Positions 49,539 to 63,540 of a stretch of 64,000 bases of DNA are shown in pieces. The translations under genes and the position numbers were made by a program. The stretch's first letter is position 1. The number at the start of each line of letters is the position of its first letter. Origin of the DNA: Limanda limanda (taxonomy: Eukaryota > Chordata > Actinopteri > Pleuronectiformes > Pleuronectidae); the NCBI RefSeq assembly GCF_963576545.1, contig NC_083658.1:11276428-11340427 (forward strand), given 5' to 3'. The notes below the pieces were generated by a model. The model saw nothing but the letters and a program-made list of their open reading frames with translations, had not been told where the DNA came from and made no database searches.

Positions 49539-52500
49539 TTGAGTAGGGAAGTTTAGGTTTTTCGCCTTAAAAGGGTGTTTTTGTTTGTTGTTTTGTTGTT
49601 AGCGCGCCTTGAAGCAAAAGTAATGAATAAACCTAAACGGGCTGTACATTGTTTGTTGCTGGTTGTTGACCCTTTGAAAAAAATCGAACCTAATTTATGC
49701 CCTTCTTTGACAGTCGTAGTTAAAAAGGAATAAGTAATTCTAGGAATACAGAAGAATTCCTTTCCTTAAATAGATTGAAATTGATGGTCTGTCGCTCTGC
49801 TCACATGCTTCCACTTTGCACATGCGTGGATCTGTATCCTCTGCAGAGAAGCCAAGTCATAAGAGGACTCCTCCAAGATGCAAGAACATGTGGCTTTTAA
49901 AAGGAATAGTAGATGGCACCCCACTAAACATTTCTTTACTGCACGTAACACCCACATCACACTCATGATTAATTAAGAGACAGAGTACAAACCTTTTGAA
50001 CTGTACAACTGCCGCAGCTTTCCTTGTTCCCTGCTGTTAAACACCATGCACTTCACACCACATGCTAAGATTGTTAAACTAGCACCCTTAATGTTTGCCT
50101 CTAATTGCTCCTTCTGCTGTTTTGCATGGTAGCCCGGATTCAAGGGAGAGCCGGTGTGTGTTTGCCAGGTGTGGACTGTACTAATAAAGGGTACAAGGAG
50201 AAGCATGACAACTCCCCTTCACGTTCCATAACAGAGGGGCGCCTGCCAGGCACCTTTTGGCACATAACGAATTGTGTTTACACGGACCAACACAATTTAT
50301 AGCTCCTGTCCACGACTGTTTGACAAGCTGCCTGCGCACACTAATATATATTTTCCCTCGGAGGAGAGGTGCACAGTGAGAACGTTCGCTCCTCTCTCGC
50401 CCCTTTCTCGTTATACATGCATGAACACAACAAGAAAAAAAGATGCAAAGCAGACTTGTTAGGACCTGTGTGGAGGGACGGGGTCCTGCAAGGCTTCTGC
50501 TGCTGCTCTAAGTGAAGCTCGCCTTCACAAAAGTAGCTGCCGGAGCATTTGAAATGGAATGCTGACCCACTTAGCTCTGTTGTTAAGCACGAGGGGTCTG
50601 AGGGAACGAGCAAACTCATCCGGCGTGCGCACGTGTGCGCGTGTCCAACACGCCGCTGAGAACACACACCTCAGCAAAGATGAAAACAATCCCCTCGCTG
50701 ATAAATCAGTTCTTGGGAAACAACAAAAATAACTAATGTATTCACAGACTGGGCTTTGTGAGGCTTTTGCACATCGACAACTCCAACTTCTTTCCCACCA
50801 TGACAACGCTGCCTCTAAGCCACTGCAACCTTTCAGTGAGGTTTCTCGTGTGCTTACGCGACCTTGCGTGTTTTGTGTGTGTGTGCGTCCAGATGCCTCG
50901 AGGTGGCAACGTGCGTGGATATCAAGTTTGGGCAGATTGGACTCGCGCTGCCTTGAAGCCAATGACACCTTCTTGGTGCGCTATCGCTTTGATGTGCTGT
51001 CCGATTCTTGCGAGTTATTCTTCTGTTATTCCCCCCGGTCGCTCCCGCAGCACGGCATGGTTGCTGGATCCTCTGTGGTCAGCGAGGTTACGCAATTCCA
51101 GGCCACATTCACTCACCCCCCCTGCTAACTCTTTACAAAGCCTGTTCATGTTTCATCTGCAGCAAAGTCTATGTAGCCTCTAGAAATTATTCACATCTAC
51201 TTTCCATAGTGAAACCAACTCCTCACCTTATTGTTTGCTTCGTGGCAAAACGCAATCAAATTCATTTTTCTCTATAGGGTCCGCCAGTCTGGCCTGATCC
51301 CAAGTGGTAAAAATATATTGGGAGGTTTTGTTTATTTTACCCATTTTTTAATATAAAACCTTCTCCGTGCAAAAAACTCATCCGAGGCCATTTAGAAAAT
51401 TCGCCCTCGTACATTCTCTCACTGTGGGAAGAACCGCACAGAGCCCAAGGCAAAAATAAATAGCACTGAACCGTGTCGAGCCAGGTTTCGCTTGAACTGA
51501 AACTTGAACTGCATTATGTACCTGTTCACCAATTTAAAAAAGAAGGTTACAATAACAAGTAGTAGTGGTTTCATGGGATAAAAACACCCAGGATGCTTCT
51601 TTATCTCCAGCAATGTGAGCACCAGTTCAAATCGGATGCCCGTGTTTGGATTCACCTTAACTGACACTGCAAATGTGGCTTTCCCGAAATGCAATGTGAC
51701 GTGTAAAATGCCGCGCCCTCAGAAGGAATTAGCTTAATGTGGAAAAAAGTACACTCTCATATGTAACACAATATTTATTCAATATGCAGCATAAGAAACC
51801 TTTTTACTTTAGTTGTTCAGCATGAAATGGAGGTAACAAAAACAGCGAGGTAATTTTCCTGCGAAGGGTTTTGCCAGAAATCTAAAAGAAAAGACTCTTT
51901 GTACATTTTTGAATAAGACCCAGTGTGAGCTTCACTGCTACTGCTTTATTACTGCAGTGCGCACCCAAGCCAGCATCTTCTTAAATTAGGAAAAAACCCT
52001 GACACAAGAGTAGAGGTGCCTCAGAGAAAAGCTTTCTGAACAGAAAACAAGCACCTCGTCTCCCTTCTACACTTCTCACCCATCGCGGATCTTTTTTAAA
52101 GAAAAGTGTGTTTGCTGTTGTTTCTTCAGAGAAGCAGAAAGTTCCTGACGGTAGCAATCAGTGCTTGAAATGTGCACTGGGGAGACTTAATCCCAGCTCA
52201 GGTTGCACACATTTAATGGGAAAGATTTTTTTTTGACTGCACCCGGGATGAGTTGGAACGAGGCACCAGGTCGAAGTAAATGGATTCACCTCAGGATCAT
52301 AAATAACCATCCCTCCCCCCAGCCCCCTATCCACAGAAAAACATTTATAGCCTCTGTTTGTTGTATCTGTTTTATTTTTTACATCTATTCTTCGTAATGA
52401 CCTGCACTTTCGTTCAGTTTAAAATAGCAAGTTTCAACGAGAGACAATAAAGAGGAGTGAAACTGAAAGATGACAGCAAGTGTACTTCAACCCACAAAAC

Positions 52501-53390
52501 CCCACATAAAGGTGCTATGAGTACATTTTGCTAATGCTACATAGCTAACATCAGCATCAAAAACCTTGAAATCTTATGGAAGTCCACAGCAGCACATCCC
52601 ATATACCATCTTTTCAAAATGACTTATAATATTATCACCATTTGTTTTCTGATTGAATGATTTGCTGTTCAAGAGATGTAACTTTACACCAAACATGATT
52701 TGAGGGCACACTTGGACAATGAGAACAGGAATAGATTAAGCTTTGTGCGTGAAGACCAATATTCAAAATTAGTTTAGTAATTAACAAAAAATGCACATTA
52801 CTATTTGTTTCTTGAACCTCATTGTACAGAAAATGAAACTTTTAATATATTTAAAAGTTGGACTTCAATGAAATCTGTATGCATTTACAGTTACACAGTT
52901 AAACATTCCAATTTAAATATGTTGTGTCATATTGTTTCACAAATTGCCATTTTTTAACGAATATGAATTTCTGAAACTGCCAAATGCATCACTCAGCGCA
53001 GAGCAATATGGTTACACAGCGACAGTAATGTAAAAGCTATGAGAGCCTTAGGGGCTTGTCACATCACTTCCATGTTTTTCCACAGGAGCAAATACATCCA
53101 TAGAAAGGTGATGGTTGATAACATTCAGAAAACTGACTATGTGGAAATGCTGGTCTCGGGGTTCCCATATACAGGCTGGCAACATATCAGTAAAAAAAGC
53201 CAATCTGCATTGCTGACGGATGACGGATTGTCCAATCTGATAATGACTGTCATAATCATTTGTCCTCAGAGATGTCCCTCTCTGTTTATCCTCGCGGCTA
53301 CATTTAATAATGCACACTGGAGTTTAAGCAAAGCCGCGGCTTAAACTCTCAAATATGTATGTTTATCAGATTCGCAGGTATTGTGATACA
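47776..53390. other. Unique non-coding DNA
   Basis: No gene recognised. A TC array lies at 49507-49541. The plus-strand open frames at 50736-51183 (130 and 141 codons) show no domain. Confidence 0.5.
49507..49541. repeat. (TC)n microsatellite
   Basis: TC array with one GT interruption, seen directly. Confidence 0.92.
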
Positions 53391-53704
53391 TACAAACGTG
53401 GAGAAAATTGTTGGTACCCTTCCGTTAAAGAAAGAAACTCACAAGGGTCCCTGAAATAACTTGAAACTGACAAAAGTAATAATAAATAAAAATGTACTGA
53501 AAAATTAACTAAAGAAACACAGACATTGCTTATGAATTGTGGTTAAAAAAAAAAAAACTAGTGAAAAGCAATGTCTGATATTCATTAGTTAATTTTCAGT
53601 AAATTTGTATTTATTACTTTTGTCAGTTTCAAGTTATTTCAGTGACCATGGTGGGTTTTTCTTTCTTTAACGGAAGGATACCAACAATTTTCTCCACGTG
53701 TGTA
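53391..53704. mobile_element. Fold-back MITE of the Tc1 type
   Basis: The two halves (about 53391-53540 and 53555-53704) are reverse complements along nearly their whole length. Both ends start TACANACGTGGAGAAAATTG, run through TTGGTAYCCTTCCGTTAAAG and TGAAATAACTTGAAACTGAC, and meet at an A run (53546-53558). TA flanks both sides. Ends of this type belong, from memory, to a teleost Tc1-like family. At about 314 bases with no coding DNA, it is non-autonomous and would depend on a related transposase in trans. Confidence 0.93.
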
Positions 53705-56089
53705 TATTACCGTTGCCCATTTATAATTTATTTGGATAAAAAATCTGTTTCTGAACTCCACAAAACACAGAGCTGCATCCCACGCTACAGTGAACTTGTT
53801 TACCGAGACCTAATTAGCAGCGGTACATTATTACTCGTTGGAACGCACCGCAGAAGTGCATGCTGCCTTTACACTGAACAGTCGTATTGTTGTAATAAGG
53901 GCTGAGGAATTTGTTTACCTGATTACAGACACGATGTCTCTCCTGGCATCCGGATACCTACAAAAAAACGGTCTCCCTTCGCGATGCACCGACGCTGCGG
54001 CGGGCAGGTCGCCAATCTCTGGAGCCTGACTGGTTAATTACTGAACTGCTCAGCACCAAGGGGGCCAGGGCTAGTGCGACAGCCAGTGGGGAGACGTATT
54101 CCCAATTTATTGCACAGTTTCCCCATCAAGAGAAAGGAATTAAATGTGTAACTTGAGGCGTGTCAACCTCAATAATTTATCTGATTTATAGATGATTTAT
54201 CTTCATCTAGTTGTTTTAATACATTTTAATGCAGGATAGTTACATATTATTTCTTCTAAAAGAAGAAATGAAGGATTGTCGCTATTTTCTATTCATGTCA
54301 AAGACAATTAATGTAAAGAAAAGGGTTTGGAAATATAAAGAAATCTTTGAGCCTTTGAGCGGATGAGTCAATGTCTGTGTGATTGACAAGAGGCAGGCGG
54401 CCCCAAGACACAGGGAATAAAAATGGGACCGTGACTAACAAAACCAGAACAGACGGCGTTCGCTCTGGTATTGAAGAATAAGGACCTGGAGATGCTGAAT
54501 GCTTAAAGGTTCTTAATTTTCCAGTCACGCTAAATCGCACGATAGCCCACAAAATCAGATTGGTAGTGCGGCTTTATCCAGATTACTAATAGTTATATTT
54601 GGTTGCTCGTTGGAGGAAATTTCTGAGAAATAGAAATAAATAGTAATACTAATTAGTTTCTCCCTATGTTCTTTTAACTTTTGACTCATACGTCCTGGTA
54701 ATTGTTGGTACACTTCATCACAAGGAGACCACCCTTTTAAATGAATAATTTCTTGTATAATTATCAGACGGCTCCTTATGCAAGTGCCAGCAACAAGTTA
54801 CACTTAAAACTCATCATCTGGATCAAACACATCCTGTTTTCGAAAACAAGTAATGGAAACAGAGGTTATAAAAGGTACGCTCTGCCTGTGTAATTTAAAT
54901 GCAATTCATATAACAGCAAATGAAGGAGTGGCGGAGAGCATGGGGCCAGTGTGAGGATCATGAGGCAGTTTGTGCAGGCTCACATGTTTCGGTATCAAAC
55001 CTCTGAGACTAACAGAGTCTCCGAGCTATTGCTTTTCCCTCTGGGACACTGATCTGTTATCAAGCTATGTTGTGTACTGTATATTTTGTAAGTGAGGGTG
55101 CTAACATGGTTAATCATGAGGCCGCCGGAGCCATCACGGGACATGTGGCTGGGACGCCGCTCTTAAAATAGTGCCTTATTCGGCATAATTACTTGCTCTC
55201 TAAACTGCCGGTGTTTCACACTGACCACTTTGTCCTGTAGACATTTTTATGGGTTCTGATTATTCAGCGTTACTCTTTCTGTTGACTAAACATTAATCGT
55301 GGAATTTGCGTCTCAACCACTGACGTCCAGTGCCGAGACGTTTCAGATTTATTGCAGTTTCAAATTGGGATTTCCACAATCCCTTTTCAATTATCAGTAA
55401 AATGCTAAAACGTACCAAATTGTCCTGTCCAACATTATCATCCAACCCAGTTTAACGGTACAACACGTCTGAAATCAACACTGACTGTTCTCTTATGCAT
55501 GAGAATTTATGTTTTTTATAAACCCTGGGGACAATAATACTGTACTGGAGATGTATAGACTTGACTTTTGTTTATCAGTTGTGTGCTTGTGGTTTATCTT
55601 CATGGACTTTTGATTTCCCTGTGTACCTTTGTACTCATTTCGAACTCCACTTCCTGTTCCAGCTGCGTTAAATGTTTGTTATCTTTCAGGAACCGAGCAG
55701 GCAGACCAGAGAGCGACAGGTTGTTTCTTTGAAAAAAGTAACAAAAATGCAAAGACATTTTGGCCAATAAAAGATCAACTAACTAACCAAGTGAAGACAA
55801 GTTAACAGCACCAAAAAACTGCCCTCAACTGACACACAGGGAAAACACAAAAAGGGGGATAGACGAAGACATACTCACTTTTTAAACAAACTACAGCAAC
55901 GACAAAACACACCAGTGGAGGCCATATAATATTAAATAAGGACAAGTAATGAAATTTAAGTATCAAACAGTAGTCAAAGATAAACATGGAGCTGCACCTC
56001 ATTTCGAAGGCTGGCTCAGACGATTCCAGCAGCAACCACAATGGAACTGGTAACTCAAAGAAAACTTGATGAATTCTCACACAAGTTTG
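53705..56089. other. Unique non-coding DNA
   Basis: No gene or repeat recognised. Confidence 0.5.
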
Positions 56090-56568
56090 TTACATTACAT
56101 TTCATTTAGCTGACGCTTTTATCCAAAGCGACGTACAATAAGTGCATTCAACCCCGAGGGTACAAACCAAGAACAACAAGAATCAAGAAAGTATAATTTC
56201 TTCAAAAATAAAGCAAAACTACAAAGTGCTATAAGTAAGTGCCATTTAAGTGCTACTAAATTGTTATTTTTTTATTTTTTTTAATTTAAGGTATAGTCGG
56301 TAGAGGTATGTTTTAGTGTGCGGCCGAAGATGTGTAAACTTTCTGATGTCCGGATGTCAATGGGGAGCTCATTCCACGATTTTGGACCCTGGACAGCAAA
56401 CAGTCGTGATTTTGATGAGTGTTTAGCTCGCAGTGAAGGAGCAACGAGCCGATTGGCCGAAGCAGAGCGGAGTGAACGGGATGTTGTATCTAACCCGAAA
56501 TCTATGTGTCCAGCTATTAATATGTGGTGTGTGTGTAAAAAGAAACTTAAACTAAGCAAATTAAACAA
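56090..56568 (-). mobile_element. LINE 3' fragment with conserved ORF2 C-terminus, minus strand
   Basis: The minus-strand frame ending at 56281 carries SRSLRSASANRLVAPSLRAK, then GPKSWNELPIDIRTSESL and a final FGRTLKH. This matches the LRSxxxxxLxVPxxR...GPxxWNxLPxxIRxxxSLxxFKxxLK pattern of LINE ORF2 ends. The 3' untranslated part (56090-56280) ends with TCGCTTTGGATAAAAGCGTC and AGCTAAATGAAATGTAATG, a 3' end familiar from teleost genomes. The coding block is intact over about 65 codons, so this copy is younger than the one at 47 kb. 5'-truncated near 56568. Confidence 0.85.
56281..56568 (-). pseudogene. LINE ORF2 C-terminal fragment, open for 95 codons
   Basis: The last 65 or so codons show the LINE C-terminal pattern (LRSASANRL, GPKSWNELP, SLHIFGRTLK). 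The first 25 (HTHHILIAGH) do not resemble it, so the retrotransposon sequence probably begins near 56500. Met at 56568 is not a genuine start. Confidence 0.75.
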
Positions 56569-58116
56569 ATCAAAGAAAGGTTACCACCATGTGTGGTTGC
56601 TGCTGCGGCCATCCCACCTGTCCCTACATGTGTTTCAGCTGTATTCAGTTGTCACTGCTTCCATTATAGTCCCTTCAGTCTGTCCTTTCCGTTCATCTAC
56701 TCTGTCCATCCTCGGTTCTGGGTTCCTGTTTTTTTTTTTCTTCCAGTGTTTTTTTTGTGTCTGAATTTGAGCACAGACTTGAAACCAGGAAATGAAAATG
56801 CCGCATTCATAGCATTTGTGCTTTTAAAAGGTGGCTAGATGTGTTAAGCACTGAAATACTTAAAATAATTTGAACGCCATGGGTGCATATCCTTGTTTAT
56901 GGTCCTTGTTTATGGGTTTCAAAACATTGCAGACATTCCCTCTGTTTTTCACAGCACTGGTGTAAAAGATGGGTCAGAATCAAAAGTCTTCCCTTCTCCC
57001 TCTTCCTCCTGCCAAACGAGCATCAAAACACAAATTCTTCTTAGGCATCATTATTCAGTCCTTTTTGTGTGTATTTATATGTTTATCGAAATTGGGCTCT
57101 TGCCTCTCTGCGGGAGAATCAAGACGCATGCGATATCAGCCGAGGGATTTTGATGACACATGTTCCATGCTCTGCACACACACACTGAACACAGCTCACT
57201 CTGTTGTCTTTTTTTTCAATCCACATTGATTTATTGATCAATCGCACATTTATACCAACAAAGACAGACTGTTGTCTTGCAGATATCAGAGAAGAGCCCT
57301 AAACCGGCCACGACTGGATCTTATGGATCAGCGCTCCGGCTCTGATCAGTTTGCAAACGCCTACTTTTTTAAAGCTCTTTGGCGGCGCCCTCTTCAAAGA
57401 TCTGCTTATGCAACGGACAGGATTTCACTGAAGGTCCTCCATGCGGGAAAACCCAAAGATTTAACAGTCAGCAAAAGAGCAAATGAATCCTTCCTGGCTA
57501 AGGGAGATATTTCTGCTTAAAAGGGTTACAAGCGGAGTCACTTCACTAACTTCCCTTTTCTGCCATGTGGATCTACCTTATTTGATGGGAATTGAATCAC
57601 TGGGGGTCTAAGTGTGGCTCTTAGGGGTCAGAGGTCATCAGTTTCACACCTGGAAGCCCTAAGCCCACCCAGTAGCAGGTGTTCCAAGTGACCAGTCGCG
57701 ACCTGCAGGTTGGAAATCACGACCCCGACTGGATTCAAGTATCCCAGCGGGACCACAGCTGGATTGTTGTGGAGACAATATGTCACATTTAACCTCCTTC
57801 AGCGGGGATCACCAATGCAAGAGAGGAAGCGGCGGATTTATGTCGGCGTGCGCGCTCCTGGGCACCATTTACATGAACTGCCGTTATATAGGAACCACAT
57901 TGTGCTTTTCCCTCGCCTGCGATCCTTGCAGGGAGCCGCCAAGTGCAGGCAGTGAAGTGAAAATCTATACCAACATAGCCACAGGTAACGGAGCAAGTCA
58001 CAAGGTGGGCTGTGTGTTCTCCACCCCAGACATGTGACTATATATCAGCCATAGAATGTTATTTTCTCTTTTTCTCCTGCAGGAGTTGAGGCACTGATGC
58101 GAGAATCTAGTGGGGA
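56569..58116. other. Unique non-coding DNA
   Basis: No gene recognised. An open frame at 57272-57520 and a CpG-bearing stretch near 57800-57960 end in GT-like splice signals, but neither encodes a recognisable domain. Confidence 0.45.
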
Positions 58117-58127
58117 GGGGGGGGGGG
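58117..58127. repeat. Poly-G run, 11 bases
   Basis: Homopolymer seen directly. Confidence 0.93.
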
Positions 58128-61100
58128 ATCTATCAACACACAACAGCCGCACAGTAACGGCAGAGGCCACAGGGATGAGTGCAGTTTCTCATGCGGGATT
58201 TTAATGGAAGAATAGATGTCTCTGCCTCAGAGAGCTCAAGTGCCCTACAGAGACGCAGCGTTAGATCACTGCGGCCTCCTATATCATATTCCATCAGTGC
58301 TCGCTACATATTAAATTAATGTCCTTACTTCCTTAATTGTAGCGTCTCTCTTATTCATCCGTGGCTGCTGCTGCTGCTCTTCAGGGACCTCTCTGTGCTC
58401 ATCAGGGGCATGTGGGATATAGTGTGGAGTCTGATAAAGATGCTTTTGTGGCCTTGGGTTTGGAAATGATGCAGCATCGAGCAGGGAGATGTTGAATTTC
58501 TGTTGGTTAAGGAAAATGATCAGCGAATAAACGGCATCAGAATGAATGTGGTTTATATCCAGCGGGGACAATAACACTTGTGCAATGCATCTTTTTAGAG
58601 GAGAGCAGTGACAAATGGGTTTTTTCATCCCTGTTTTCCAGGTCTGAGCAGAAACCAGTCTGTGTTAAAATTACGAATTTTGAAGCATCTTGTTAAGTTT
58701 TTCTTTAGTTTGTGTTTCACAAATAAAAAAAATAACTCATCAGTTTCACATTACCATAATATTCGGGTCTTTCAAAAGACTGAACAAGAAATGTTCTTTT
58801 CCAAACAAAGAACCACACAGGCTTGAAGAGAAGTGCCTCTTCTGTAGAGGAGGACATGCAGAGGTCGACCAAGAGGGTACTGTTGGTTACATCTGTGAGG
58901 TTTTTAAAAGGTTTTCATAGTTTATTTATTCTCAATACAGTATGTCTTTATTCTTATAATTGCGTGACATTACTCTCAAACCTTTTTTACTCCATTATAG
59001 CCCTAATTCATCTTTTGTCATTGTATTTAAAAAGACTTTTTATGATATTATGTGTGTGGACAAAATTAACGACATGAAAATGTCTCCAATATAAAAACAA
59101 GATAAAAGAAACATTTATTGAAACACACATAAAATTGACACTTATTTCTGCACAGCTGCACATGTCAGACACATGTGAATAGGACTGTGAAAATATAATG
59201 TGGAGCCTTTAAAGTCCTGTCCAACACTTATCGACGACATGTGGTTTTCTTGGAAATAGGGTGAGGATCTTCACTCTTCCGGAACAAAGCGATGCATTTA
59301 TTACCCAGCAATCTTTGCCACTTTGATAAACCGCAGCTTGTGTCTTTTGGTAAGACGTGTGTCACACGTGCATCAGAGCACTTAAACGCACCGCGCGGCA
59401 CCGCCAGTCCCGAGGTAAACAAACCCGATGACGGGTAAACGCTGCAAATCACTGAAGACGTGGAAAGTAGAAGGTGTGAAGTTGATAAATCAGTCTTGAC
59501 TCTGGATGTTTTCCTCCATTTGCTGCCTTACAGTCTGTGTTCTTGTTGGAATCCACAGGGTTATGCACTGGGAGCCAGACCTTTCCGTGTGACAGTGTTT
59601 AGTTTGTCTGCTTATTTAGTCGTAGTAGGATTTGTTTAAAAGTTATTTGTTACACTTTTATTTTCCACGAGAATGTGCTCAGTTCTAAAAGTGGGCGATG
59701 GGGACTCTGGACATTTCCTTCACTTCTATAAATGTCAACCTCATGCAGGAAAAGCCTCCATACCCATTAGTGTACGTTCTCTGGGAACCATGAATGTCTG
59801 TGCAATAAGTTTACAGGAATCCATCTCGTAGAATGTGGCATTCAGGTGAAGCTGTTCTTGGGTCTAGTGAAAGCAAGAGTCAGGCTACGTGACTGACAAC
59901 ATGTTTACAAGCTAAGAAAACCCATACAAGGTGCTGCTATAGACAAAGTGATTATAGGGCACGCAACAGTAAAAGTGGACAGTTATTCCAGTTTATTACA
60001 GGAATTGTTTGTGGAGCATGTGAGTCGTTTGAGGTTTCGCTCCTCGGACTCCTGTTGCAATATGACATCTTCCGTTTGAAATGTTTGAAAGAAATAATGA
60101 CTTTAAACATTTCCAGTACCGGAGCACATAATTACTCAGAGGGGCACGTGGCGATAGCGATGCTAATAGCCTCCACGAAAACTTATTTAACATTCCTGTC
60201 AGGTTTTAAACACAGCCACTGATCTTGCAAAACTGGCAGCGGCGACGCAAACCGACACAAATTCAATCTGCGATGCTAACATCCACATTTTATTTTTCCT
60301 TGTCATCAGCAGCACAACTGAATTAAATGTGACACGGCAAATTTATAAACTTAAGGTGATTGATGGGGTGTAGGATTTGTATGTTTTATTGACAGAGAAA
60401 ACAAAAGTAGCGCCAAATGTGTCAGCTGCGGCAAACTCGGCGGGGGATGATTGTGTTTGGCCTGGCAGGAGCTCATTCGTATATATTTAAGCACGTGTTA
60501 TTTATCTAATGCTTATTTACCCAGTGAAAGTAGATTTAACTGGTAATTACAACAGCCAGACCTACTGCTGATAGTTATATGCGCATAAAGACGATTAAGC
60601 AAATGAGGGAAAGGGAAATTAGAAACAGAAAATGACTTTTTGTTGCGGAACATTAGTTCATTTAACTTGCAAGGGCCAGAAACTGGTTCTAATGAGAGCG
60701 TAGAAACAACAAACAAATGCATTTCGAGACACGGAATATTCTTTTGCATGAAAGGGCCAAAGATTACAAAGACAATTTGCCATGAGGTCCTTTAAACCCT
60801 CGGGATCTTTGCCGCTGCCACTTGTTGGGGAAAAAGTGACGAGTCACGTTGGCGGCATTCAAAAGAAAGTGGAAAAACAAAAGTGCACCAAGGCCAAGTT
60901 AGTCATGGCTGCCAAAAAAAATGTTGAGTGCTTTCACCTTCTAATTTATGTAGCGCAAGTACACAGGTTGAAGGCAAAGCCGGAAGGGGTTATGGTTTCT
61001 TATTATTTATTATTCCTTTCGCAGTATCGCTCCGGCTAATAGAGTAAATGACACCTGGTTAAGGATGAAAATAAGGCTCCTGGCGAGCAAACATCATGAG

Positions 61101-62656
61101 CTCAAGCGGCTGGCACGCCGAGCACGAGCAGCAGCAACAACAGGTTGAAACACATCGTCTCGTCTTTTGTTGGCTCTGATCATCAGTCCAAATAGTCAGC
61201 TTCAAATCCTCTCTATCATTTTTTTGGGGGAGGGTTAAGAATTTGATTCCATGATTCTTGCGTCGTAATCCCAAATCCTGAGGAGGCACGATTGCAGGGA
61301 GGTGTATTATCCTTACACATGTCTGTTTTGCATATCTGTTTAACCTGGGCTAATCCATTCAGGCTTTTTATGATTCGGGACCATATGGAGGTGTTTATCC
61401 TCCAATCAGTAATGTGTAATCATGCAAGCTACCGCAGACTGAATGTTGGTCGTCAGCCGTGGGGTTGCATCAAGGTGAACGCCACCAAGTAAATTATGTT
61501 GTCAATATTAGTCAGGTTGTGTCAATTACTGCTAATATTATTGATTTCAGAAGCCTAATGACATTATATGACACATGAACTATATCAGGGGAAGTTTAAT
61601 TTGTTGAAAAATACAATTATTTCAATCCAATTCCTCGTGCTTTATGATTTAATAGACTCGCTGTGAGTCAACATTTCCTGCCCACTTATGATTTCTGCTT
61701 TGTCTGAATAATTGGGGACATGTGGCATGTCATGACATTTTTTTTTTTCTTTCTTTAATTGTCATTCTAGAATGGCACTCAGTCCCTGAAATGTGTCAGA
61801 ATTTGTTTTTTGGGAACTATGAATATTTCCTTGGTAAATCAATGAATCTGAAAAATGTGTTCCTGAAAAATAAAGGATACAGAACCCCACCAAAATTAAG
61901 TGGTTTATTAACAAACAGACAAAAACATAACCTCCGCCATGGTTTAATTTGCTGTACAATGATGGATTCAGGCACTTGACCCCAAACGCTGACCTTCACC
62001 GAGCCATCGTAGCTGGAGGTCGCGAACGCCGGTACAATCACGGTACTCGCCCGATGAATTGACTTCGGAGCCTCTCGTTACGTGTCAGAGGTCGCGTGCT
62101 CATCCATCTCCACCATCCATCACTGTGCCAATCTCCAGGGCCCGTTCCCGAGCATTCTGGGTCAAGCAGGTTAAGCGCAGATGTTTGGGTTTTGCCTACG
62201 TTATGCTCGGGACATTTCTATTTTTCTGCCACGGCAACCCTCCTGGTCTATACTGCATCCCAGACGGCAATTACGCAGGAATGTTATCAGTCTGCTGGAG
62301 CCCTTGTTAGGGCAGGTTTATGTGGGCATATGCTTGGGACACATGGAGATGTTTTTTACTTCATCCTTTATTTACCCTCATTATGTCCAGCCCTGCCGTC
62401 TGCGCTTATGATTTCAGATCATTGGGCATAATCGCTCGACTCGTGTTGTAATACTTAACCATCAAGTGATAGTTAATGAGCAAAATGAAGCTGGTTATAA
62501 ATAGTCCCACCCGCTGGGAAGATTGAATGTTCCGATACTGAAAAAGCACTTGGCTGTAGGTGGCATTTAAAAAAAGAAAAAAAAATTCTAAATCACTTCT
62601 GATGGACTTTCTTTTCTTCATATTCACTGACTCTTCATAGTTCATTCCCTTTTTTT
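58128..62656. other. Unique non-coding DNA
   Basis: No gene, RNA or mobile element recognised in this stretch on either strand. Confidence 0.5.
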
Positions 62657-62669
62657 GGGGGGGGGGGGG
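62657..62669. repeat. Poly-G run, 13 bases
   Basis: Homopolymer directly following a T run. Lies about 160 bases upstream of a C run at 62828-62838. Confidence 0.95.
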
Positions 62670-62827
62670 ACGTGCCTGTCTGAATTTGACTGTTGGGAAA
62701 TAATATTGTTTTGGATGGGAGCCTTCCCTCTGTGCTCTGCTGCCTGTTTCATTTTGGCTGTATTTCTTAAGGCTCTTAAACCCCAGGCATATCCAAGCAC
62801 TCATTTGAATCACTCCAGCCTTGCACT

Positions 62828-62838
62828 CCCCCCCCCCC
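62828..62838. repeat. Poly-C run, 11 bases
   Basis: Homopolymer seen directly, complementary to the G run at 62657-62669. Confidence 0.95.
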
Positions 62839-63449
62839 ACCTCTCCTTTTCTCTTCTAATCAAGATGCAAGCCTTTTTTTTAAAGAATTTAATGCCACTT
62901 TCTTCCGTTCTCGGGAAAAAAACAAAACAAACTTAACATAACGAGAAAAGGGGTTGTCACCGTCTCCCTTCTTTCTCCCTGTCAAGTGACAACGTGGCAG
63001 TAAAGGGTGGGGGAAAAAATAATAATAATTAGGCTTTTGTTGACAAGAGTCAAAGAATCGGGGGGGAATTCTACCGGGCCCGGCGCGGATCAAAACGACC
63101 CATTCATTAATTTAATTGCCTGCTATGAGATGGCGTGGGTGGTTCCGCGTTTCTGCGTTAACCAGTGATACTCGTGGCATACGTAGGAAATTAGATATGG
63201 CCGTTCTTTGTGGCTGCAGATAAAGAACTGGAGGGGACCCTAATCAGCCTCGGAGATCTGCAGAGGTTTCCCCCCCACCCCTGCCATTGTTTTTTTGTTT
63301 CTTCTTTCCTCCACCATATAGAGTGTTGGCTGCTGGAATCTGTGGGAGAATGACTCTGAATGAACCCCGGCTATTATAGGGCCTCGCTCTGCATTAGTGT
63401 GCAGGCTAGCAAACCATGCTAATGCGCTGCCGCACTTGCTCCCCATCTC

Positions 63450-63453
<4 letters not shown>

Positions 63454-63500
<47 letters not shown>
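63454..63500. repeat. (AC)n microsatellite, about 23 units
   Basis: Uninterrupted AC array followed by a short TACATATACA spacer and more CA. The Thr-His and Cys-Val open frames here are artefacts. Confidence 0.98.
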
Positions 63501-63504
<4 letters not shown>

Positions 63505-63540
63505 TATACACACAAAAGCTCCCTGTGTTTGTGAGAGCAC

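Noticed and set aside
57788..57990. Possible exon ending ATAGCCACAG|GTAACG
   Set aside because: The donor is acceptable but the encoded peptide matches no family that I know, and the upstream side lacks a convincing acceptor.
58822..58920. Possible exon with EKCLFCRGGH (zinc-knuckle-like)
   Set aside because: Spacing does not match a CCHC knuckle, the upstream acceptor lacks a pyrimidine tract and the donor is weak.
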